Shown here in pieces: positions 13,801-23,867 of a DNA stretch of 64,000 nucleotides; position 1 is the stretch's first letter; each line of letters begins with the position of its first letter. This stretch comes from Temnothorax longispinosus (Eukaryota > Arthropoda > Insecta > Hymenoptera > Formicidae), in assembly GCF_030848805.1 (NCBI RefSeq), contig NC_092367.1, forward strand, positions 17,913,692 to 17,977,691, read 5' to 3'. The position numbers were made by a program, and so were the translations under genes. The notes below the pieces were generated by a model. It had not been told where the DNA came from. It did no database searches and saw nothing but the letters and a program-made list of their open reading frames with translations.

Positions 13801-16800
13801 GTGTCTTGATATCCTGATATCTTTGTTATATCTTGACGACTGCGACGGACAAATATCTTTCGTTCGAAATCATGTTTAATCTTCGACAATTGCGTAACTG
13901 TCAATGACGTTCGATACAGGCGTGATATTGTATCACCGATAGTGATCTTTTGTCTCAAAGGGAAGCTTTCGTTTCTTCTCTCCCTTCCCCTCCCTCTCAT
14001 TCTATGTCTTTCTTTTTTGTTTTGCTTTTGTTAATTGATTATTTTTTTTTACGGTTGCCGTGACTCGTGCGCTTACCCTTATGGCATTTACTCACATTTG
14101 TACTGCGCTTCTGCATCACTGCACCATTGTTAGTTTCTCCGGGTGATTTCGATTCTATCAAAAAAAAAAAAATATATATATATATGTCGGTTTGTTGAGA
14201 CGAGTAGATTCACATGCGATCTAAATAAGTTTGACGACATAGCTACGAAAAACGAACCAACGCGACGTATGCAAGTGCGTTTTGATGTACCTGAAATCGT
14301 TGATGCTGAGATGAAACGTGCTTCGCCATTGATAAACTCGTTTGTTTTTAAACTCTTTCTTGTGGTACATTCTAAACAATTGATAATTTGGATGTAATTG
14401 ATTTTATTTATTTAATATACGATTATATGCGATATAATATTTATCACTGCGGTGGTCACCGGTAATCAACACCGAGTTTTCCGGTTACTAGTTCTTCCCA
14501 GTCTTACTATAACACTCATTGATGCCATCATGCATAAAGATAGATATTCAAAGCTACAAATATTACACGAACGCAAAATGTGCGCAGCATTACTGTAGCA
14601 GGATGTAACGTCTAATCACTAATGTCATAGGATTATCTCAAATGGATTTAATATTGCATAGGAATATTATAAAATGAAAAAAGAGATTTTGTTTATCGAT
14701 TTTTATTTACGGTTTCAACATGATGAAGCACCTTTTTACGTTACAAGCGGAATCCAAAACGTACTAAATAAAACGTAATCGAATCGATGAATTCGAAATT
14801 CGATGATCTAATTAATTGAATAACAAGATTGCTAGATTTAATTTTAAAGGATTCTTTCTTCTGGAGATATCTTAAATAATACGTTTATCAACACGAACGA
14901 ATTCAATGTAAAGAGGAGAACAATTCCATTCATGAAAAAGTAGCAACAACTACAAATGACAAAATTAGAAAGTCGTATTAAGATGTACACGATTATGCAC
15001 TAAAGACCGGCAAAATTTTTGTATCGAAATATATAATTACAATTATTGTGTATCATAGCATTCATAGCGATCTTGTTTTCTCTGATTATAATTACAATGT
15101 TTTTGTTGGTGCTAGCGATATATATTTTGTACAAAATTCGAATTAAGTGTAATTACATTTTTTATATCCATTTTATTTATAATTATTTAAATTTCTCTAA
15201 GTAATTTGCAGTAAACGATCGATTAAATAAACACAATCGACGTAGGATCCAGTAGCATTTTGCATGATGCGGGAAAATAGTATTACTTTCTAGAGCCAAA
15301 AACGTTCAAAATATAGGTACCTTTAACTCAAACGTAGAATTGAGTTATTTCTTTGATTGATTTACTGCTATTATATTTCACGATCGTCTATGTCCAGGAA
15401 ACGAATAAAATAATTTAAATAATTTAAATAATTTAGTAACAAGAGTTATCATTTTTTTCAATGAAAACTCTTAAGTGTGTCGAAAATCAATATTGCGTAT
15501 AATCGCATATATCAAAAAAATATTGTATATAAAACAATATCTAAAATAATATTATGTACAAATTAATATCGCATATATCGTAAATATAATAACACGTGTA
15601 ATATAAATAGCCTCGTAGATTGCAGATGTTTACATGTTTCACGATTTAATCGTTAATAATGTTAACGACCATTAGTAATATTAATACGAACCCATTGACG
15701 CAACAATTCAATGCACATATATTCGTCGCATATCCTTAAAGCTATTGAATGATATACTTGATCAGAAGTTAGAAAGCAATTTCAACAATGCGAGCAAATG
15801 GAAATTCAGGGCGACGTAAACGAAAGCAAATGCACATGCAGCGAATGCACAAGCGCGTGTAGGAGGAGTGTAATATAGCGAAAATCTAGCTCGAGAGCCA
15901 GGTCGAGAGATCGCAGCCACAGGAGATGCAAAACGCGTTGAGAATCACTTACGTTCGGCGACCGAGGATTCCTTCGGCGCGTCGCTGTCCGAGCTGATCG
16001 GCGAGTAGAAGGTCGGATCGCCTTCCTGACTGGATCTGTCGGGCGTATAACACTCGGGCGAGTCGATAGTGTCGATACCCTGCGAAATCGCGAGGCGTTC
16101 TTCTACCTTATCGCGGCTCTCCTTGGCCGACGATCTCTAAATACGTTGAACAAGTTCGTTGAACATTTACGTGTTGCGTAAAGAATCGATCCTAAAGTAC
16201 CGTCAACGTTCCTCGATGTCGATTCCGTTCCGCTCTCGTATCGCGCGAAAAATTCGCGTAGGACATATTTCATATACATAAATATACAAGGATATAAAAT
16301 TTTGCTGTTTTTAATTGCTTTCGTTGCGTTGTGTTATTAGCGTTTCGCTCTGTTTGACGGAATAGCTGAAATACAGTACGGCAGAATTCATTAAAGAATT
16401 TATTAACGCAAAGGTATCGCGCGTCTACTTCGCTTGTGTATGCGCTTGCTCGTTTAGAGCGTAAATCTCGAGTGAACGCGAGGCAGCCACGTGTGTCGAC
16501 TTCTTTTATTCCTTATTCTTCATAAAGACAATCCTAAAGGGCATTTTTCGAGGTGTTTACCTTCTCGCAATCCAGCTCGACGGTTTCCTCCTGGGGAGCT
16601 GGTGCGGAAGTCTGCTCGGCATTCAGAAACCGCTCGATATTGGTTTTGAGGAACTTTTTAGCGTCTTCTTGGACGTCGTGAACCTCAGTCGGAGACACGT
16701 TGCCGTCGTCGCTGTTCTCGTCGCTGCTCGTGTCGCTCGAAAAGCCGCATTTGGCCGGCTGAAAAGATAGCGAAAACGTGGCCAGATAAATATTCCCTAT

Positions 16801-18591
16801 CGTGCAAAAGCACATACATGTGCAACATTGGAACTAAAAATATAAATGAAGCGAGCGCGGCGTATCGTCGAAGCAGCTGCGGGCTATCTGTCGCAGAAGG
16901 GTCAAGTCACAGAGTTTTCTTCGAATCCGCAAATTGATTGTAAACGTGAAACTCCGCTTGAATCGACTACGAATTTAATGATAGCGTCCAGGATGAGAAA
17001 ATGAATATCAGATGACATATGATACTTGGTCACTCACATCGAAATCCTCATCGCCCTCGCTATTCTCCAAAGCAAGTCGATCGATCTTCTCATTCAGAGT
17101 CTCCTTCTTCTCCTCTTTCTCCGATTCGCTCGATGAGTCTTTTAATTTTGCTGTAGACTCCGTCGATTCCGTCACTGATTTTTCTTCTAATGCCGTTACC
17201 TTGAATCGAATATTTTATTAGTTTCAATATAACAAAGATAATTCTTAAAACAGAGTTTCAACGAATAAATTCACATTTACGATTATCTTAGATACTTGTC
17301 TCTCGAGATTTTTAATAATAGATACGCACAGATGAATCCGCCGAAAGATATTAATCTGTAGAATAAACATTTAGAAACACAAAATACATGCCAACAAGAG
17401 AGCACTCGAAATACTCGGAGAAAGAATAGATCACGATATTTTTAGATAATTATACAATAAAAAAATGCAATTAAACATACGTGATTTATATTTATAATAT
17501 ATAAAGTGTAAGATCAATAACGAATGCGTTCTACTTACTGGATCGGGATCGAGGACGCTACTAACGTGAATTTTGGTGGGCGGTGGTGACAGAGAAGGTT
17601 TGGATGCATCCAGGCAGGATAAGCTCGACAAAGTCAGCCGAATGGACTTGATCAGAGCCTTCTTAGCCTCGTTGATTGACGATCTCTTGTCCTACACCCA
17701 CCATCGAGACTATTATCGTGCTAATTTTATTATCTTTCTACAGTCGTTGCATTCGCTACATTTCACCGACAAACAAAACGCGCGTCTTACCTTCGTCTCG
17801 TATCTCTCTTTCGTTCCTTTGTTCATTCCTTTGTTTAGATACCTGCGACATATCTGCACGAATTTTACCTGCCGAAAAAGTGAATTACAATGAGAGGATT
17901 ATAAAAGAGGATTAGAACGAGTTGGAAGAATGCGCGCGCTAATAAAATAAACACTTAACGAATTCTAAAACCGCTCGTGTTTTATAATGGAAAAATCAAC
18001 GTGATATAAAGTTTGTTTCCGCCGATCTTTATTTTTTTTTTAACTAACACGACAATGTTAATGTTAAATGTGTAATTTATGTAAAGATGAACGTACCATT
18101 CCGCTCGGCGTGATTTCAGGGTAACACAATATGTAACCACCTATATTCAGTGTCGCTCTGATCACCCGCAGCAGCACTAAACTCGGCAAGAACAAGAGCC
18201 ATGGCAACGGTCTCACGAGTTCCGGTTTTCCCGAGTCTTTCCGGTTCTCGTCTGAAATAACGATCAAGCTCGGTCACCGAGAAAACTATTTTTCGTCGTT
18301 AAAACCATTCGTACCTCCTCTGACTTCCTGCCTAGGTAGACTCCATTCCGCACATTTCTCTACAACCCACAGGAAATTATCCATAAGTCTCAGCGCTGTT
18401 TGGCCCAATCTGCTTTGCACCACGATTGACTGCAGCAATTTCAGTTCAATCCAAATACAATTCTCTTGCGGTGTCTCGTCGACTGCCTAACGACACGAGT
18501 GAACAATATAATTTGCTCGTTCACCGGGATATATTTCTACAGAATATAATTTTCGAATGCTTACTGTCTTTGACGAACTTGCCATGGCCAT
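4886..18591 (-). CDS. Unrecognised acidic protein with N-terminal hydrophobic hairpin, multi-exon
   Basis: I do not recognise this family. Coding exons on the minus strand are 18591-18565, 18429-18315, 18251-18097, 17868-17791, 17691-17539, 17199-17038, 16758-16561, 16136-15953 and 5040-4886. All have GT-AG boundaries and phases that join without breaks, giving about 408 aa. The start reads MAMASSSKT. An acceptor just upstream (exon from 18616) implies a further 5' non-coding exon. Residues ~62-92 (starting PLPWLLFLPSLVLLRVI) are strongly hydrophobic with prolines at both ends and a Gly pair. This suggests a membrane-inserted hairpin, as in ER or lipid-droplet proteins; that is inference. It is followed by a basic stretch (FVQICRRYLNKGMNKG) and then by long acidic, Ser-rich, probably disordered segments with proline-directed Ser/Thr sites. 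The last exon ends in KAEHPNIS and a stop. The join from 15953 to 5040 is the weakest, although its phase (1) and D/E/S-rich composition fit. An optional exon may lie at 9996-10064. Confidence 0.72.
5041..9891 (-). other. Large intron of the hairpin-protein gene
   Basis: AT-rich, with a GC-richer block at about 5820-6220 that is open in two minus-strand frames. I see no splice sites good enough to call an exon there. Nothing else is supported. Confidence 0.45.
9892..9974 (-). CDS. Possible alternative first coding exon (start of an isoform or nested gene)
   Basis: On the minus strand an ATG at 9974 in good context (A at -3, G at +4) opens 27 codons beginning MAAGYDDCYDASWHLIPPDY, then reaches AG|GTAAAA, a plausible donor, in phase 2. 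The composition (Tyr/Asp/Glu-rich, Trp, Pro) looks like real protein rather than random translation. The frame stays open upstream to at least 10064. It differs from the frame used by the cassette exon at 9996-10064, and its exit phase does not match the terminal exon at 5040, so the next exon is unknown. It may be an alternative promoter, a separate small gene or a chance frame. Confidence 0.35.
9996..10064 (-). CDS. Candidate 69-nt cassette exon of the hairpin-protein gene
   Basis: The acceptor is TTTTTGACTTAG, exon start 10064; the donor is AACG|GTGAGG at 9996. Its entry phase (1) and exit phase (1) match both neighbours (exons ending at 15953 and starting at 5040), so it can be included or skipped without shifting the frame. 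It would add 23 residues reading roughly RKPRDIPTFVSTAETDTFVN plus a short end, similar in tone to the gene's acidic tail. An internal acceptor (exon start 10022) would give a 27-nt version with the same phases. Confidence 0.42.
10065..15952 (-). other. Intron region, no exon supported
   Basis: An AT-rich intron between the exons ending at 15953 and starting at 10064 (or 5040). It contains an unplaced plus-strand ORF at 10545-10763 (listed separately), an A/TA low-complexity tract near 14161-14187 and a three-copy AATTTAAAT tract near 15411-15435. Confidence 0.45.
10545..10763 (+). CDS. Small ORF of unknown function
   Basis: A 72-codon plus-strand frame with a non-ATG first codon; the first ATG lies about 13 codons in. 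Internally it reads protein-like (for example KIIVENSTKIILPCPPRDNE and a Trp-containing stretch). It sits inside a minus-strand intron. No family is recognised and no splice sites join it to anything. It may be a remnant exon or a chance frame. Confidence 0.15.
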   Translation: MLEEQLGTQKRNLMKIIVENSTKIILPCPPRDNEVLLRTMWQYIDHLYIVSKIWLPDRSSGNVIGAITPYID

Positions 18592-18978
18592 GTTTATGTC
18601 GGAAGTAAATCAACACCTAGAAAGATATTTGAGCCAGCGTAAATCGGCTTGTTTGCGTTAATTATCGATTTAATTCTAAGGCGACTACAGCGCTTTTTTT
18701 TATTATAAGTGTATTTTTCTTTTATGGAAAATGTATAGTTATTCAGAGATTGTTGATAATAGCGTTGTTTCAATCATTTCTGATGCTATACCGTTTGTTT
18801 TCCATCAACTATAAGCGAATGTTTAATAAGATTCAGATGTGAAGATTTTCCGTAAAATGTGAATGCTCGCGTGCCACGGGATTTCTGCAATGGATCCGAG
18901 TAATGTTTATACGGAGACAGTAAGCTGATGATCCGCTGATAGTCCACGATCAGAGGACATGAATAAAATTTTCCCTCA

Positions 18979-19016
18979 TTAAGTCTTAATGACTCAAGTT
19001 AAGTCCTAATGACTCA
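18979..19016 (+). promoter_or_regulatory. Tandem 18-bp repeat, each with a TGACTCA (AP-1-type) site
   Basis: TTAAGTCTTAATGACTCA (18979-18996) recurs at 18999-19016 with one substitution. Both copies end in TGACTCA, the bZIP AP-1/Maf core, spaced exactly 20 bp, about two helical turns. The site lies upstream of the hairpin-protein start codon, probably in its 5' intron or promoter. Binding is inference. Confidence 0.45.
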
Positions 19017-20486
19017 GAAATGCAAAATAGACAATGAAGAAAGCGACGATGATAATATTATTATCAGGAAGGCACGACCTCGGCTTATCAGGGCGGAACG
19101 CCAAAAGAAATTCCAATAACGGCGTATTTTCGTCGCTAAAACATAATATGCACTCGATCACTGACAGACTAATTTAGATCGCCGAAAAATATTCAGAAGT
19201 TATGTTTTATGGATTTTATCACGCGGCATTTTAATCTATACCGCGCAGTTTCTCTTGGAACATTCGTATATACCTATATGTTACACCATAGTGATATATA
19301 TTTCCAGCAATTCTTATGATTTCATCAAAACAAAATTGATTTTTAATTTACAAATGTATTACAAAGCACCGCAAAAGAATATACTTAAGAATAATTAAGT
19401 TGAGACTCAAGTTATTTTAATGCTTGCAATTTTAAAGCATGTCATTTTAATCGTCGGATAAATTTATGTATACGTGCCGATTTATTTACAGATGGGATAG
19501 AATTTGTTGTAAACTTACAGACGAAGACGGTCTTCGCTAAATGTCCACGAGATATGCTGATGCAATTTAATCTATCTCGATTTTATAAAATTGAGCACGT
19601 CAACTTAAAAATCCTCGCCAGAAAAATGCCGCGTGCGTGATATACAAGTGCAAATGATATACAAGTAAAAATAATGTAGGTACTGACTAAGCTTTATCAA
19701 CATTTTTCTCGTATATAACATTTTTTAATTTAACCGATAATGACAAATGTAGTTTTCCTCTCGCAAGTCAAATGAATGACTAAACGATATTGATAGGGCA
19801 TTATAGAATAATTTGTCGCAATGAATGGTGAAAACATTTAGGAAGTTACGTGTACGTTAAAACAAACAAAATGTTTATTTAATTGTATAATTTTAATTTG
19901 TTCTGAATCCCAATAGTCTATCTATGAAATTAATTACATAAAATGGACCGACAAATGGAATATATGTATAATAATTTAATATATTGACTAATATGGGCAT
20001 GTAATAATTTAACGGATTGATTAATAGTTAGACTTTAATCACAGAGTCGATGTGTTGTAATATAACTTGAACTTTAAATTAGCGAAGTGTCGATATTATT
20101 AACAGACGCAATTAAAACTTGTATTCGCTTTAAATATTTAATGTTCCAAGATATGATCTGAGAGCAAAGTTTACAAATTGGAGACACGCGATTAATAACA
20201 TGACATCTTATACATAGTATCCGTGAAATTTTATTCGGTTGTACTTTCCTTGACTTCGGAAGTCCATGGTCAAATAACATCTTAGGCAACAGTTTACATT
20301 ACACATGCCGAGTGATAATTAAGAATTGTCTGTGCGATGTCTAGTAAAAATCTAACTATCCTCTTACTCACTCGTTTACATCGTGACCACGATAACGGAG
20401 TTACTCGTCGTCACGATGTTTGTCTTTTTCGGCTTTTATCGTGTTTTTGTTTGATTCGTGTAGTAGGTCCTCTTGACCGTCAAATC

Positions 20487-20515
20487 TTGTGCCGCCTATC
20501 GGCACAATATAAAAG
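20487..20515 (+). promoter_or_regulatory. TATA box abutted by a perfect inverted repeat
   Basis: TATAAAAG (20508-20515) matches the TATA consensus exactly. Immediately before it, TTGTGCCG (20487-20494) and CGGCACAA (20500-20507) form a perfect 8-bp inverted repeat with a 5-bp spacer. An ACAGTGAG initiator-like motif lies at about 20544-20551, slightly further than usual. No coding frame is recognised downstream on the plus strand. Confidence 0.4.
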
Positions 20516-21617
20516 AAATAATTTTTTTTTCCGTTGAACACACACAGTGAGCGTGGTGTCTGTACACACGCGCGAGTAATCCAGGAGAATGTGAAATCTT
20601 TCAGCTGTATTATTTCAACCGCTTTGAACAGATCGAGCCGCCGATTGCATAAATTACATATAATAGCATAATTGGTTATTATTCTTCAAAGTGTATCTAA
20701 CGTTACTAAGTTGCGTATTTTTAGAGGAAAAAATTACGTAAAAATTATTATTATTCAGGTAGTGAATTGTTTGTAAGTGCCTTCTAAGGCATTCTCTTAT
20801 TATATTTGCAATTATGTTATTTGATCACCAACAACAGTGATGAATTTTCTTGCAAACGCAACAATTATCTGAGAGAAATTGCTACGGCATAAATAGTAAA
20901 AATAAAAATTAATCGTGGCTGCAAATCGTTTATCTCTTCTTCGTCGATAAATTAACTAGCGCTGGAATTCGTGTCGAAACACATCATTATTTGTCAAAAT
21001 CTAACACACTGTTGACTCTACTAGATAATTCAATACGAGTGTTTAGAATGTTTGGGTCAGAAAGGACAGACTTTGAAATAGCATCATATCACTGTTCAAT
21101 ACATAAATTTCCAATTAATATCGCGAAGCTATTTATCTACAAATCACAGAAAGTCTTATTAAACAATCGACTCTTTCAGTTTTATAAAAATTGGTAGATA
21201 TAATCTTTCTTAATACATCGAATAACATCATAATCTGTTTAAAGCGCAGAATAATAGAAAATTTTTCCACCAGTTATTGATAAAGCTTCTTCGGTATACG
21301 AAGCATGATTTTTGTAGCCTACCTGTCTTTAAACTTTAACTTGAATTACCTCTCGTTGCGAATACAAAGACTGGATAGAGAACTATCGCTGCTACTGCTA
21401 CTGACTGTAATCTTCGTCGCAATCACGTGCTGTAACGTCCTAGAACCGTGTCCTTTGCGATCGCTAGCTGTACTCTTGGATGAGTACTCAATCACGCGCG
21501 AACGGAGCCGACACTTTCGTGACTGCGAGATGTTGAGCGCGAACTGAGAAAGCAGAAGTTTCACGGACAGTAACGTAACAACGATCGAGAGCGTGTAAGC
21601 GGCGCCTTACATATATG

Positions 21618-21625
21618 TATATAAG
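21618..21625 (+). promoter_or_regulatory. TATA-like motif TATATAAG
   Basis: This matches TATAWAAG and follows a GC-richer stretch (about 21400-21610). There is no strong initiator at the expected distance, so it is only a candidate core promoter. Confidence 0.25.
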
Positions 21626-23689
21626 AGTCCGCAGCGATTTTTGGGGTCCCGAGAAGAGAATCAAGCCTGTGAAACGCGGCGATGTATTTCTTCGCGCTAG
21701 ATCGCATGCGAGCTAGTTAATAGAAATGCGTCACGCAACATACATTTCTAACAAAATATTTCGAAGAAACGCATCATCTGTCGCAAGCAGCTTAAAAAAA
21801 TTAAACTCAATCTACTGACAGAAAAGTATCACAGAAATGTTTCGGCTGATCAATTATTTACTTAAAATATATTTATACTGATATTTTTTTAATTTTTAAA
21901 GTACTATTTATAAATCTTTGAAGCGCACATTAACGAGATTTACAATCGCATCGTTTATCTTCATTAACATATCTACTTTGCACTCTTAATATACATCTTG
22001 CAATGATATATGAAAAAATTTTGCGTCATTTATTACGTCAGTGCTCATCAAAATTAATTTTTTACAGCGGATAATTTATTTGATAGATAGCTTTGCTTTT
22101 TATACGGTTTTATTTAATTCTACTATGATTTATACGATTGTAACTTAACTTTATTCAAGACGTCTCTCTCTATCTTTTTTTTCTCGTGAATTTAAATTAA
22201 AAGCGGTCGATTTAAAAATTACTTTAATTTAAATTAAAAGATTATAATTTCAGATATTATCAGTCTTGCATAAAGTATTTCGTCACATAAGAGGATTCAA
22301 AAATAATCCGCATTTTAGTCGATTTTATTAAACGTTTATTATATCGGCATTAAAATTTTAAATTTTGAAGCACATATGCGCGCATACAGAGCAATGAAAA
22401 GAGCGCAAGCCAAACTGTATCCTTCTTCTTCGCTGGAACTTAAAGACGCAGCACGTAGTGTAAATTACATCCTAGACAATTATTTCACGATGATTGACGC
22501 TTTTCGCTTAAATTAATTCGATTATGACGCATCTACAATCAATGTTGATCTCGACAGTCGAAACTAATAATATTGAAAGCACACAACATGCCAAAAACAC
22601 GTAAGCGTTTACAAAACGTCTACATGCCGTAATCCTTTCGCTCGTTGTCCCTCTCACTCGTCTGCTCTCGGAACGTATAATTTTATAAACTTTTTTTTTT
22701 TTTTTACGAAAGTGAAACATAGTGTCGCAATCGACGGTATTCCTACAATATAATTTAAGAAACAGTTCGCATTTACTCGTGCGATTCTGAGTATTTTTAC
22801 ATCAAATTCACCGCGTTTTAAGGCCATCATATCCCGAGAGACTGTCATGGAGATGCAAACATAATCATTTATTTTCTAAAATCGATTTGTACGGGATAAA
22901 CATTAATAGATGAATCTTTCAATATAACTTTAGTCTAACTTTAGTCTTTCACATCTTTGTAATTCAATAATCGAGTGTATAAGCGTACCATTTTGTCTCG
23001 CAATCTGCCTTCACGAAGCGCACACTGTCTAATTTATTGAAATCAAAATATCTTGACGCTATGCATGTTTGGTTTGTGTCTCTACGAATATGTTGTGTAG
23101 TAGCTTCTATGATAGAATGTCAAAGCGGAATTGAATCTTAACATTATGTATCCAAATTATATCTCGCTGACAATGAAAACTTACTTCACACGAAACCATG
23201 AGTGCATCGGGCATATTGCACATAGAAAACGAGTGGAAACAGATTGAGCGGCTTTCGACCGAGCTTCTCAGTAGGATTAATATTTCAGATGACTCCAAAT
23301 AGATTTCATAATACAAAATTGTTGACGGGAGCTTCGTGATTCATTATCGATACAAACTTAATACAATTACAAACAAAACACTCACGCATTTAAAAAAAGT
23401 GTAGTTAACGTAACTCGCTACGTAACAGTACGGATGTAGATAACATTGATAGGTATCGGTATCCATAAATTGTCGAGGCAATTCGAGAGCCATTGGTCTT
23501 CGGAACTCTACCATTTTAACGCTATAAGGAATTGTAATAATTTGTGATGGATTACTAGTTGACTTTCTTCTTCTAATTTCCATCATTTCTCTCCTTTCGT
23601 CAACGGCCAATAAAGAACAAGTTATTCAAGTGCACTACTCAACTTAAATCTATTCTAATATAGTGCGAATCTTAATGATTTCGGTGAAC

Positions 23690-23695
23690 TTTATT
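23690..23695 (-). terminator. Candidate Eb1 polyadenylation signal AATAAA
   Basis: AATAAA on the minus strand, about 170 nt downstream of the Eb1 stop codon. It would give a short 3' UTR. Confidence 0.4.
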
Positions 23696-23867
23696 AACAA
23701 AACGTATGCACAATCGGCGTTAAAACTGTTGAATTTGCTCATGTAAAATAGCTTATATAATAATTATGCAAGGGATAGTGATACTGGCTCACAGGCATGG
23801 TAAACTGAAACGCACTTGGATAATTTGCTGTCGTTCATTTCGATTACACATCGGTAAATAAAAAAGG

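Larger units (their letters stand above)
18617..23867. other. Intergenic or 5' intron region without coding gene
   Basis: No supported coding exon. Upstream non-coding exons and the transcription start of the minus-strand hairpin-protein gene probably lie here. There is promoter-like sequence at about 20487-20550 and 21400-21720, and an AATAAA on the minus strand (23690-23695) that fits the Eb1 3' end. Confidence 0.5.
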
